This document shows, in pieces, positions 20,150-31,255 of a DNA stretch of 64,000 nucleotides. Both the position numbers and the translations under genes were made by a program. Position 1 is the first letter of the stretch; every line of letters starts with the position of its first letter. The DNA lies in assembly GCA_025765615.1 (NCBI GenBank), contig JAIVFJ010000107.1:156883-220882 (forward strand), in the 5' to 3' direction. The notes beneath the pieces were generated by a model that was given only the letters and a program-made list of their open reading frames with translations, ran no database searches and was not told the origin of the DNA. The DNA is from Zopfochytrium polystomum (Eukaryota > Chytridiomycota > Chytridiomycetes > Chytridiales > Chytridiaceae).

Positions 20150-20590
20150 AAGGCGGCGGCGCAACTGCCACCCCCCAAAAATTGCAAAGTTTTTTCCCCC
20201 ATAACCCTAACTTTTCAACGGGATTTATTCGCTCCAACCCCCCCCGAGGGAAAGGGTGAGGAATCTGCAACTTTGAAAGTTAAAAAGTGCGTACATATGA
20301 AATAGGAGAAACATGATCGCAACGCTGTGACTCGGCTGCCGGCCGACATCAGAGTCACACCACCCGCCACCGCCATAGAGGAGGCGACGTTGACAGCAGC
20401 AGCCGCGCAGCCGACGGCTGCACGGCGGCCAAACCGCCACCCCCAAAAATTGCAAATTTTTCCCCCCCCATAACCCTAACTTTTCAACGGGATTTATTCG
20501 CTCCAACCCGCCCCCGAGGGAGAGGGTGAGGAATCTGCAACTTTGAAAGTTAAAAAGTGCATACATATGAAATAGGAGAAACATGTCCAG
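20150..20590 (-). repeat. tandem duplication of about 278 bp with telomere-like core
   Basis: 20150-20313 and 20430-20591 are near-identical. Each contains CATAACCCTAACTTTTCAACGGG, then ATTCGCTCC, a C-rich run and CATATGAAATAGGAGAAACATG. Read on the minus strand this follows the LINE-1 3' part, so it may be the element's 3' UTR repeated, or the host target array. Confidence 0.65.
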
Positions 20591-20806
20591 AGGCAAGAAA
20601 GAGGTGCCAAGTAGAGAATCAAAAGGCAGAAGAGAAAAACAAAGGACAGCAACTAGGTCAAAAAGAAAAAGAGGAGAGGATCCACAGAGGTGGGGTGAAA
20701 TTTAACAACAAGAAAACAAATAGATATCAAATGAGGTTCGAAGGACTGCACCTGAAACACTGCACAAACTGTCACCCAGTTCCGGCCTCCTCCTCTGAAT
20801 CAGAGT

Positions 20807-23800
20807 CTACATGCCCATTGCCGTCCACGTCCCCTCAACACCCTCAGTTTCCTTCTTCTTCCACTTCTCCCTTGACGCCCGCCACTGCTTGTTCCGTACT
20901 GGATCATAGGTGGTGATGATGACCGACCTTGCAAGCCTACGCACGCGGGCTGCTGCCATCCGTTCCTGAATGCTCATATCCTGCCGGTCCACACGACCTG
21001 CCTCCACCACGACCTCTGCCTCCTCTGCTGCTGTTGTCTCTGAAGCATCAGTGAAAGTCGCAAGTCCTCCACACTCAATGCGCATCTGCATGATCATCCT
21101 GGCCAGCTTCATTCCCATCTTCTTGGAGGCAATGCAAGTCTCCTTAGAGATCTTGTCCTCAGCTTTGGCACTGTAGGGGGCCCAAAAGACCAGCGACCTT
21201 AAGCCCAAATCCACTGCTGAAATGTTCAAATCCTGTTGCTCTGCAGTGGGAATCAACTCAGGGTGCAGCCTCTCCAGCCTGTCCTTAACACCGGAACACT
21301 CCAAAACATGCCTCCTAGTGCATTTCTCTGCACAGTCAGCCCTCGCACACTGTTGGTGAAATGCTACCATCCCAGCCATCCACATCAACATATGTCGGAG
21401 CCACTTCCTGTTAAATGCTGCACCAGATCGAATAACTTGGCATGGCCCCATGTGTGAAGGCACCTCCAAAGCCTGAGCCACCCCTGTGGGGGAGGATTTC
21501 TGCTGGCACCGCACCAGAGCTCACTTGTGCTTCGCCAGCATGTCGGCAGCCTCAATGTTCTTTGTTCTCACCACCGGCAACTCAATGTCATAGGCCTTGG
21601 TTGTGGGGACCACAAGTGGCAACTCCACAAAGGAGGGCCGCCTCACAGAGTCCAAAAAATCCCGGATTCCCATATGGTCAAGCGAAAACTTTGTCAAGGA
21701 CTGTCCCAAGGAGACCCTTGAAGCAATCTTTTCCACCATGTGTCTGTACATCTGAGCGGTGGTGTTGCGAGCATCCTGAATGTGGGGCAGTCTGAAAAAG
21801 TATCTGGCGTTCAGCATCTTGTTCCTGGCTGCCACAGGGACCACTCCAAACATCAGATGCAGGGCTGCCCCTGAGGAGGTCTTCCCCAGTGACAGCGCCT
21901 GCCGCAGGCACTTGTCCTGCAACTTCTGCGCATCCTTCAGCTGTGTGTGGGTCAGGGGGCGCAGTGCAAACCCATACTCCATCATTGGTCTCAGGAAACA
22001 CATGTAAACCCTGTAAGAGCTCACAGGCCCGAAGCCCCAGCCGTTGAAGCCCCGAGCAGCCAAAAAGGCCAGCATCTTTTCTGTTTTCCTCAGTCTCATG
22101 GCCAGTGAGGCCTCAAAGTCAATACCCCTGCAGGTGCGCACAAGACCCAACTGGGTAGTAGACTCCTCCTGGGGAATCTCCACTCCATTCATCTTCAACT
22201 TCAATTCTTCTTGGCTGAAACTGCAACACACTTCTTGGCAGCAAATGACATCCCCCGCTTAAGGACCACTCATGCACCTTGTCTAGCATTCTCTGAAGTA
22301 CTGTCGCATCCTTGGCAAAGACTGAGGAGTCATCAGCAAAGAGCAGCAAGTTCAGTGAGGTTGCATTAAATGTCAGCATGTGGTCCCTGAAAGACATGGC
22401 CAATGTCTGGGGCAAGGAGTTGATGGCAACATTGAACAGCAGGTGACAGAACTGTGCCTTGGAGGAATCCTCTTCTCACTTGAATCTGAGCAGACTTGGT
22501 CCCAAGTACCAGCAGATGGCATGCATTGAAATCAAACGAAGATCTGAGGATTGGCAGCAGTTGGGTCCTTGTAAAGTCACGACTCCTGTCATTCTTGGCA
22601 AACCAGATGGAGTCCCACACCAGACTCCTGTTGGTGCAGTCATACGCAGCCTTAATGTCCAAATATACCACATGCATCTGGGGGTTCAGCTGCTGAAGCT
22701 CATGCAAAGTGTAGGCCTGGTCCATGGTGGACTGCTTTCTTCTGAAACCTCCCTGCGCCCTCTGGATCATGCCTTCAACGACGCGCTCAACCTGGGGTGC
22801 AATCACTTGCTCAAACACAAGTCGCATCCTAGAGCACAAGGAGATGGGTCTGTAGTTTGCAACATCGCTGTTGAGCCCCTTGTTCTTGTAGACCAAGGCC
22901 ACATTGGCCACAGACCACAGAGAAGGAACCACATGAAGAGAGGCCACCAGCTGAAAGAATCTGTGCAGGACTGCAGCAACCAAGTGCGGAGCAATTGAGA
23001 CCAACTCCCCAAAAAGCATGTCTTCGCCAGGGGCTTTGCCCCTGGGGGCATTCTTGGAGGCTTCTTCAACATGGACCTTCTTAATCCAGGAGACTTCAGA
23101 CTGCTTCAAAGGGACTTTGTTCACAGTAACCGCTGATTCTTCCAGAGCCACGGCGACAGGGACATCAGTTCCAGTTGGCTCATGACCTATGGTTGTGCGG
23201 AAATGGTCTTTGTAATGGCCCATCTTCTGGGGGTCAAGGGCACAATGGCTCCTATCTGAACACGCCTTCTGACACTTGATGCGCTTGGCCTCACCAGCAA
23301 AGTCACGCACAGCAGAGTCCTGAACAGCTGAATATACACGCTTCCTGTACTGCTTGATGGCAATCTTCACAATCTTATTCCACTGACGAAACTGAGTCCA
23401 GGCCATCTTCTGCCCCACAGGATCGTCATCTGAGTGAGCCTCAGCAGCCCTTCGTGCCTCCACGCGACGGCGCTTTAGTTCCTCCAGATGCCGGACCTCT
23501 GGACCTCCAGATCCACCCCTAAAGCGAACTTTCCCAGCCACCTTAACAGCATTGTCCATAAGCCACTGCACAACCAAGTCGGAAACAGCCTCCACACAGG
23601 CTAAGCGCCTCTCAAAAGTCCAGAGCTCTCCAGCCTCAGTGGCCGCTTCAACTTCTTTCCACACTGAATGAATCTGGGTTCTGATGGGTTTTCTGGTCTT
23701 CTCAAGGCAGCTAGCATACTTGGTCTGTCTCATCATGAGTCTCCGAACATTCAAGCGCTCAAACAGGGGCTTGGTGGTCAGATCCCCATTGAAGGTGAAA

Positions 23801-24533
23801 GTCAACAGCCTGTGATCTGAGAAGCCAACATACTCTGAAGGGTCATCATGGACAACCAGGTTCTGAACAAAGGGGAGAGCATGCTGGTTGACAAACAGAA
23901 GATCAGTGACCCCCCGTCCACCAGGTCCACCAGCCCGTCCCTCTGTCATTGTGGTCCACTGGCCACGAACTGGCGCAACCCTCCTCCACTGGGAAGGAGG
24001 TCGCAGCCAGTCCTGCAGCCAGCAAACACATTCAGCAGGAGCAGAGGTGTGGCATCCATATTCACGCATCCAAATGTTGAAATCTCCAATGATCAGAAAG
24101 GGTGCTGCAGGCAAAAGAGTGCTAACTTGACTAACTTGATCTTGGAATTCCTGCAGAGATTCCAGAGGTGTGCTCGGCGCAAAATACGTCAATCCAACAA
24201 TCAGCTCTGACATCTTCACAATGATCCATTCCCCCTTGGGGGACCTGTGCAGGGTCTGCGCCACCAGGTGGGCATCACCCCACTCACCACAACAGCGACT
24301 CCTTTCTTTGCCCTTGTTCCAACATTCCGCCCAGGTTGATAAGGAGGGGGCACCCCCCTTGCCTCAGCAACAACACCCCAAACTGCACTCATACTGTCAG
24401 AACTCCACATTCCAATATCTGAGAACAACATATAGTCTACTTGAAAATCTGAAAAAATGTCTTGAACTTGATCTGAATGTCCAGCTAAGGATCCATGGGC
24501 ATTCAAAAATCCAAATCTCATTGACTTGCTCAT
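20807..24533 (-). pseudogene. LINE-1 ORF2: endonuclease and reverse transcriptase, broken frames
   Basis: Start at 24533 (MSKSMRFGFLNAHGSLAG), an APE-type endonuclease N-terminus. A frame break near 24250 follows, then a 632-codon frame (24264-22366) with endonuclease IGDFNIW and SDHRLL, and reverse transcriptase motifs NYRPISLCS, VVYLDIKAAYD and LQGTVLSP. A second break near 22430 leads to the frame with LLLFADDSS (catalytic motif C, at about 22325-22340). More breaks at about 22200 and 21520 precede the tail. The tail contains a Cys/His cluster CARADCAEKCTRRHVLEC and an acidic/basic C-terminus. All catalytic residues are still readable, so the element is recently dead or the breaks are partly sequencing errors. 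Confidence 0.8.
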
Positions 24534-24580
24534 GTTTCCATGGCGTTGGCATCGCCTGCCGCACAGCAGTGGGTTCAGTC

Positions 24581-26440
24581 TCAGTTTCCCTCCCCTTCCC
24601 CATCACACCAGAAGGTGCAGATGGGTACAGAGAGATCCTTCAACTTCTCCCTCAAGAGTGTCTCCAACTTCTTTGGCACAGATGCATAGATAGACTTGGC
24701 AACATTTGGTGGTGGTCTGAAGAATGGATGGTTCAAGATCCCAGCAACCCGGCGGAGATACACCTGCACAGCTGCTTCCCTAGCTTCAGGAGAATCCTTC
24801 AACTTTGAGGGCATCCAGGGTTCGCAATCAGTGTCCACAGCAATCTCAGCATCAGCACAGGCCTTGATGAACTTCTCCTTGTCCCCCTCGTACACCCAAC
24901 ATTCCATCAGAGAAGCATATCGACCAATGACTAAAATTTCTGGAACTCTGGGGAAGCCCTTCTCAGGTCTGAACACAAGTCGCAAGCTGTGGCAGGGGTT
25001 GGCCCAGCCAACATCTGAAAGGTTAGGGCGGACATAGACTGGAACAAACTTAGCCTCCGGCATTGACGACTCCGGCTGGACATAGCCTGGCACTGATCGC
25101 CGAGCTTCAACAGCTGAGGGGCGTGGTCTCAAAACCTGAGCAATCTTATCTTCAACAGAGGCATTGGGGTCAGCAGTGACAAAGATGCCTTTAACAAATG
25201 GGCTGGGATGAACAGGCTTAGGACCAGAGAGCGCAACAGTGGCAGCAAAACTTAGCGGGTGCACGCTCTGCTTCGTGCGCGGCAGGCTAGGCCATCCTCC
25301 AGGTGTCAGCAGGCGCTCCGATACACGGAAGGGGGGGCGACACCCCTCCTTCCCACGTCGCAGGCGCTCTCTTTCCTCCTCCTCAGACTCACAATTTTCG
25401 TCGTCGTCAACGCGGGCTGAGAGCTTGCGGCAGGTAGCCCCACCACCACTGGGTGCGCTACCCCCGCCGGCGCCTCTGTCGTCTGTCAAGCCACCTCCAG
25501 CAGTGCGCTCCATCTGCAGCAATAGAATCTCTGACAAATTCGCTCATCCTTCTCCTGAATTGTCGCATTCAAACGGTCGATGTGACCCTTGAGACAGTCG
25601 ATCTCCGCCACACTATAGTTATGCTTGTCACTGTGCAATTTGAGCAGAGCATTTGTCCGATCCATGAAATCTGAGACCTCCTCCAGCGTCGGAGGCGGGC
25701 GTCAGGGGGCGGATCCGGGAACATTGCTTGGGAAAAGGATTGCTGGCTTGCTTGGGACATCTCTGGTTGGTCGGGATCAGGACGTGGGGAAGGTAGGGGC
25801 CGGGGGGAGCGCGCACGGGTTGGCGAGTGGCTTGGCGATGGAGATGGGGGAGACACAGATTGATCGTCGGCGTCGCTTGATGCCGTTCGACCTCGTTTCG
25901 GATGGGAGTCAACAGATGGTGGTGTGCGCTCCTTCCGATTGAGAGGAATAGGGCGAAATGGTGTAAAGCGTCCGTTGGCGTGGATTGCTGTGGCAGTGGC
26001 TGCTGTGTGCACTTGTCGAAGAGCGTCACCAAGGGCTGCGTGATCGTCGGGGCTAACTTGAGCAAGTGCGACGTGAAAACGGCGAGAGACAGAGTGGGGA
26101 CAATGAGAGCACTGGATGGAGATGCGCTGGATGCTGGAGACAGTGTTTGCTCGTCCGGCAAGGCCTTTGGAGATGACTGGGCGCCGGCACCAATCACAAG
26201 TGATCCGTTTCTGATAGTACTTGAAGAGTTCTCGTTCAAGAGCGTGGAACTCCTGGGCAGTGCGGACCTCAAAATGGCGACGAGGGAATTGCCGTACTGT
26301 TGCGGGATCAGATGTGGTTGGAGGCTGGGCTGGCGAAACGGTGGGGGCTGACGTGAAAGTAAGGGTTGTTTGTTTCTTCGAGGGCTGCGACACGACGAGG
26401 GTGTCTTCGACCTCGACTTTGCCTTGCAAAACGTCCTCAC
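24581..26440 (-). pseudogene. LINE-1 ORF1: zinc-finger/basic protein, one frame break
   Basis: The upstream frame (26429-25569) has paired CxxC motifs (CDWCRRP and, 30 residues on, CSHCP), a Ser/Pro/Arg-rich middle and a KRGRT basic patch. Near 25640 the frame shifts. The third frame reads a coiled-coil-like stretch (FMDRTNALLKLHSDKHNYS, then EIDCLKGHIDRL), before the second open frame (25537-24581, about 318 codons) rich in Pro and charged residues. ORF1 proteins of such elements bind the element RNA and chaperone integration. The 47-bp gap to ORF2 suggests coupled translation. Confidence 0.65.
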
Positions 26441-26502
26441 GCGCGTCTCTGACGGATGTGGGAATGTGAAGAAAGAAAAAGTCCCATAACCCTAACTTTT
26501 CA

Positions 26503-26694
26503 TCCTGCTGTCCTTGAACTAAACTAAAGTTTCAAGAACAACAAAAACTGTTTTCCCCAAGTCAACCACAATATGGGCAAGATTGATGATGGCACAATCA
26601 CAGACATCACTGGTCTGTTCGACTACCTGAAGATTATGGAGACACGCAACTGCACTCCCAGACCTTGTGCTTCTCCATGATAGAGTGAAGTTCC
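26503..26694 (-). pseudogene. copia pol scrap adjoining LTR-C
   Basis: Directly outside the LTR-C 3' end the minus strand reads GGAACTTCACTCTATCATGG, homologous to 821-840 of the copia pol (LHSxMxKHKVWE). It supplies the second GGAAC copy for the insertion also seen at 2250. Further out (26503-26640) the similarity is lost. Confidence 0.6.
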
Positions 26695-26923
26695 TGAAAG
26701 AATTTGCTATGTTGGCTGATTGATGGGTTGGGCTGCTGTGGTGTACACTACTGAAGGTGGTGGTGGTGGGAGGTTGATCTTGGCTTCTGTCAGTCTTGTG
26801 TTTGTCTTTATACAAAACTGTTACAAGGACCATCACTTGCAAAATGCTGCAAGTCATCCTTGCAGAGCAGTATCAGGTCAAAGCTCCTGCACACTGCTTA
26901 CACCAAAAGACCCAAAACTAACA
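26695..26923 (-). mobile_element. LTR-C, 3' LTR of a copia-type element
   Basis: 229 bp, minus-strand TGTTAGTTTTGGG...AAATTCTTTCA. Immediately upstream in element sense (26924-26935) is the purine run TTTAGGGGGGAG, a classical polypurine tract, so this is a true 3' LTR. The outer flank is GGAAC. Confidence 0.85.
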
Positions 26924-27577
26924 CTCCCCCCTAAACTGTGGGCAGGAGCAAAGGCTGGCACGGAGGAAAACCTTAAGCCATAGTCAACTGAAGGAAACCG
27001 TACACCGGAGAAAGAAGAATCACAAACAGGTATGACAGGCCATCGGATGGCAGAACAGAAAGGACAGACCACACTAACAAAAATGGATGGGGGCACATAT
27101 TGAACTTCAGAGGTAAAAGAAAATGAGTCAAAGTAATGAAAAAGAACAAAGAAGAAAACACCTTCACAGATAAGAAAAAATGAATCAGAGGAAACAGACC
27201 AGTGCGACTCAGATGGTATTCACTGAGAGCAGCTGAGAGAGATTTTGTCATATAGTATGCAGGCTGTTCTCCTCCAGCAATCCATTCAAGCCGTACTACG
27301 TTTTGTTCCACAAGTTCTTGAATATAATGATACTTTACCATGATATGTTTTGACCGATTGGTGTAAAGATCATTTGAACTGAAGTTGATCACACTGCTGT
27401 TGTCAGTGTAGATGACAAGTGGAGTTGGAGACGGAAGTTGAAGTGCTGAGTAGAGTTGGGATAGTGCCTTAAGTTCTCGTCCCAGTTCAGACACAGCTAC
27501 ATATTCAGCTTCCTGCGGTGACAGCATGACAGTACTGCTCTGAAGAGATGTCCAACTAATAGCTGTTCCTCCAAATA
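26924..27577 (-). pseudogene. copia-type RNase H domain
   Basis: Element-sense reading from 27577 downwards: GGTAISWTSLQSSTVMLS, QEAEYVAVSELGRELKAL, IYTDNSSVINFSSNDLYT, SKHIMVKYHYIQELV, then ending in AYYMTKSLS. These are the ordered copia RNase H blocks with the catalytic Glu and Asp. The frame is open to about 27180. Untranslated sequence and the polypurine tract follow. At the upstream end it is cut by the LTR-D insertion. Confidence 0.85.
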
Positions 27578-27582
27578 GAACA

Positions 27583-27817
27583 TGGTTTTTGCAGTAAGCA
27601 GTGTGCAGGATCAACACCTCACACTGTGGTGCATGGGAGCACCAACTGTGATGAGGATTTGGTGCATTTTTTGTCACCTGGTCTTTGTCACAATTTTGTA
27701 TAAAGCCAAACAGCATACATTGTACAACAGTCTCCCATCTCAGCTTCACCATCACAAGAGAGTAGTCCACCAGAGTAGTTCACCACCATCCACAATCAGC
27801 AGCAGTCATTTCTTTCG
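27583..27817 (+). mobile_element. solo LTR-D inside copia pol, TSD GAACA
   Basis: 235 bp homologous to 40533-40778 but lacking 11 bp after the first TG, and ending CG instead of CA. It is flanked on both sides by GAACA (27578-27582 and 27818-27822). Removing it and one GAACA restores the copia frame from GYYV into the MFxGGTAISW type junction. Confidence 0.85.
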
Positions 27818-27822
27818 GAACA

Positions 27823-28280
27823 TAGTAGCCAGGCTGTGATTTCCCATCTGAGTGGACACCATGAGCAGCTTCGGAGTAACCGGCTATATCTGTGCAGTTG
27901 CGAGAATAGAATAAACCATACTCACTATTACCATTGAGATATTCGAGAACCAGAATAAGGATCTTCATGTGTTGCTCGCTAGGATCCTTGCTGAAGGCAC
28001 CAAGATATGAAACTGCTGGGGCAAGGTCTGGTCGCCTGTGTGTTGCAAGGTAGTTGATGACGTCATGTATTGCCTGGTACAGTCTCTGATCTGCAGTTGC
28101 TTTGTCGATCCTGCGTGGCTGAAGATTGAGAGACGACTGGGAAGGCCAGTTACTGCAGTGTGGTTGTTGATAGTGTTTGCATGGCACTGAATTAACTCCT
28201 TGCTACAGACTTTCTTGTGTAAGAAGATTCTGTCATGTTGATGTTCCAGCTGCATATTGAGGATGGTTTTCATTGCTCCC
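27823..28280 (-). pseudogene. copia-type pol, RT/RNase H connection
   Basis: Minus-strand frames give ILNMQLEHQHDRIFLHKKVC (28270-28200) and, in another frame, the conserved stretch HDVINYLATHRRPDLAPAV, SYLGAFSKDPSEQHMKIL, GLFYSRN and GYSEAAHG. There is one frame change between them. The palm domain and everything upstream are missing, so the element is truncated at about 28280. Confidence 0.75.
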
Positions 28281-28483
28281 ATTTTGCAGAGTATGTAAAA
28301 AGATTAGGCAAGGCAATGGCAGAAGAAGTTTTTGCCAGAATCACCAAAAACAAATATTGTTAACTTAGCTTGCGTTGTGGATGATGAGTTAATCTGACAA
28401 AGGAGGATGCAGAAATCCCAGAAGTTTGCACTTTCCTGTCAACTGTTTGATTTTGGTGGCTGTTCAACTCCAGCAGTCAGTGC

Positions 28484-28705
28484 TGTCAGGAACAGGGCAG
28501 GACAGGACAAGACAGAGAAGGAACTTTTGAGAGTCTTCCTTGTCAAGACTCAAAGGAAGTTCCAGAAAGAGCAATTAGTAATACAGTGATACCAATGATA
28601 ACACGACAAGTCAGGAAAGCAAAGAAGGTTCCAGAAGGTTCCACAAGGTTCCATGAAGGAATGTTCTAGAAGGTTCCGGAGGTTTCCAGAGGGTGATTCA
28701 TAACA
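28484..28705 (-). mobile_element. solo LTR-E (gypsy LTR), TSD AGTGC
   Basis: 222 bp, minus-strand TGTTATGAATCACCC...GTTCCTGACA, the same family as 51151-51457 but with an internal deletion of about 85 bp that removes the TATA region. It is flanked by AGTGC on both sides (28479-28483 and 28706-28710). Confidence 0.85.
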
Positions 28706-29127
28706 AGTGCGGCGGTAATGAACTGCTCGATGCAGATTTGGCATATAAAATATTTGCTGTTGAGGTATGTGTTGCTGATATCCACTGTGCCAGTGTCCCA
28801 GTTGATTCAGGCAGCCATTTCAGTGAGTTAACAAAGACTATTGATTAGGACAAGAGGTGGGTGAGTATTCTGAATATAAATGCAATGACACTAAGTGGGG
28901 CCCTTAGCCATGAGCTGTGCATAGAAGCACTCAATGCTGCTGACTTCACAAAGTTTGACCTTGTAGGCCCATTTGTTCCAGGTTTTGTTGACATTCGTGG
29001 GTTGTTCAATAACTTCAAAAGCTGTCTGCACATATACATGGGTCTGGGCAAGGTGTGCTTGTCAAACACAGTTGGCCTGAATGTGTACACTGAAGGTAAG
29101 AAGTTTGTGGTGGATTCCAAACTTTAA
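28706..29127 (+). other. orphan open frames, unknown
   Basis: Two plus-strand frames. 28735-28848 reads FAVEVCVADIH, then VPVDSGSHFSELTK, faintly like a retroviral-type protease DSG region. 28885-29127 is open for 80 codons from its ATG (MTLSGALSHELCIEALNAAD..., FVPGFVDIRGLFNNF, ending VVDSKL). I do not recognise either; they may be remains of the element into which LTR-E inserted. Confidence 0.25.
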
Positions 29128-31127
29128 AGTGCTATGTTTGTTTTGTGGTTGTAGAGAAATAGAATCTACTTGTGATGGTTTAACTTTAAGAAACTTTAGG
29201 GAAAATTAGTTCAGATTTTCTAAGATACCCTGCACACAAAAGAAAGCACAAGAGAAAACTCTGCACAGGTGAGCCTTCCGCACGATGCTGGTCTGGGCTC
29301 CCCCCAGTACCCTATGAGGCGAGGCGACCACTCCCCCATACACAGCTTGCCCTCAACGCTTTCCCCTGCGTCTCGCCTGGGCACATCAGAAGAATAACTG
29401 TCTCCTGGTTGGTAATCCTTGCAGAATGGGCTCCCTGCTCAGGACTCCACCTCCTCTGACACAGGTCCAGGCCACACTAGCCTACAAGCTGGGACTTCGG
29501 TGTTTGTGGGCCTTTGGTTGATTTGACATTGCTGGTCTGCCACATCAGTCCGGCCTTCCACAGTCATGCCTATAGTGCTCCCAGTAAGGCCCGCTGGGGG
29601 TGACGTTAATTGCAGTAGCACGGAATCCAACCCGTCGTGCCGTCACCTCCAACACCAGAGCTGTACACCGTTATCCAATTCACTTTCGCTGTGGATTACC
29701 ATGTGGTTGATACGTTTTACCAATTCCAGTTTGACTTCTTCCAATTCTGATTGCTGAAGTTGAATGCTGACTGAATGGAGGAAGTTGGTGTTTTCTGGAG
29801 TGACTCTGCTGTGGGGAATGGTTGATACTTTGTCTGACTTTGTTGAGACTGCAGAAAACTGAAAGCAATTCCAATTCAACTTGTTCAACTGGCAAAATTC
29901 AAGTTCAAAGATGGTTCAAGGTGACTGGTGACTGAATGGAGCAAAGTGGTGATGTTTCTGAAGCTGATCTGCAGGAATGAATAGTTGAAGGTTTCCTGAA
30001 TTTTGCTGAGACTGCTGAGGTTTGAATAGTTTGATGATATGGTAATTGTGACTGTGTGTGAGGTGGTTGATTTTTGCTTTTGTTGGTCTAGAGTGGAGAT
30101 TAAAGATAGAGGCAAAGTTAGTGGTAGAAGCATTGGTGAGAGTTAGTATATCCAGATGTTTCCACAGAGTTTGATTGCTTGATGATGATTTGCCTTTAGT
30201 CTCCAAGTGACGTTGTGGAATTTATGCTGGTAGAAGAGTGTTAGTGCAAGCAAAGGGAACAAAGACTTAGCCTGATGTCTTCTACTCTGCCTCGTTAAAG
30301 AATCAGCAGAATGTTTTTGTCAAGTCTAACATCTAAGCCAAAACCACAAAGTTTCTGGTCAGATTACAAAAGTTGAGGGCAATCTCTGAAGCTTCCAGAT
30401 CCTGGTTATGCTGCATGAATGCATGCTGGATGAATGCATGAGGCATTCAAAGAACATAGCTGTTCTGGAGTGACTCTATTAAGAGCAGTTTGAAATCTAG
30501 AGTCAGTTAGATTTGGTTCGGCTAAGGAAGAATCTCAGATGAGAATGGAACTTCAGCAATCTTGCAAGGTTGAGCCTGTTGATAGTTTGCTCTGAAAAAG
30601 TGTTAGTGTTGAGTGTCCAATAAAGATAAACGTTGATACTCCTCGGAATGAGGCAAAAGTTATTTCAAGGAACATTGTGTTTTGTCACAGAAGTTGGTTA
30701 GGATAATTCATCAGAGTGATGCAATTGAGGTGAGGACTCAGGTATGGCTGTCGAATTTCCTGTGTAGTGTGTTAGTATGTCTGTGTATAAAAGCTGAAGC
30801 AGTCAATATGTGTGAGTTGAGGTCCCTAGCCAGGGTCAAGTAAGCCCAGCAATAATAGTGTATTCCATAGTTCGAATCCTGAGTCCAGATTCATTTGGCT
30901 AAAATAGATAGAGTGTTTTCCTAGGCAGCAGTCTGGCACCAAGAAAACCATGCCAAGTTGGTGCCAATCCATGCTGAGACCACTTTGCAACTCTGTGCTG
31001 ATGATCATCATTCACTTATTCCAAGCATTCTCTATCTAATTGGCAATACAGTGCCAGTGATCATCTTTCACTTATCCCTAGAATCCTCACCCCTAAGTGG
31101 AAGATGATGTTTGATGTTGTACTGGGC
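29128..31127. other. 2 kb without recognisable gene
   Basis: No ORF shows family resemblance. 29270-29420 is a GC-rich island. 29690-30230 carries loosely repeated GACTGAATGGAG / GTTGAAGG phrases suggesting an old duplicated repeat. 30410-30450 has short GAATGCATG repeats. 30870-30890 has an isolated B-box-like AGTTCGAATCC without a matching A box. Confidence 0.4.
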
Positions 31128-31255
31128 ACTGGCTTGTGCTGATGACAAATACACTGAGTATTAAGTGGAACGGAAACCCAGTGTCAACAGTTTTCCTCCT
31201 CCTCTGCTCAAGCAGATAATATATGAGAGGTTTTGACCCTGTGCCAGTCACGCTT
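31128..31255 (+). mobile_element. LTR-B fragment, left of the LTR-A insertion
   Basis: Matches LTR-B from CTGGCTTGTGCTGATGAC to GCCAGTCACGCTT (compare 50235-50372), including the TTTTCCTCCTCCTCTGCTCAAG stretch. It ends in CGCTT, the target site of the LTR-A insertion, and continues at 32429. Confidence 0.75.

Larger units (their letters stand above)
20487..26482 (-). mobile_element. LINE-1 (APE-type non-LTR retrotransposon), full-length but frameshifted
   Basis: Two ORFs in the order ORF1 (zinc-finger, basic) and ORF2 (endonuclease, reverse transcriptase, C-terminal Cys/His) on the minus strand. Both edges abut the same 20-bp sequence (20467-20486 and 26483-26502, minus-strand core GTTAGGGTTATGGG). 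That reads as a long target-site duplication or a repeated target. The 5' leader is only about 45 bp. There is no RNase H domain and no long A-tail. Confidence 0.75.

Noticed and set aside
29270..29660. GC-rich stretch resembling an rRNA fragment
   Set aside because: No conserved rRNA core sequence can be recognised in it.
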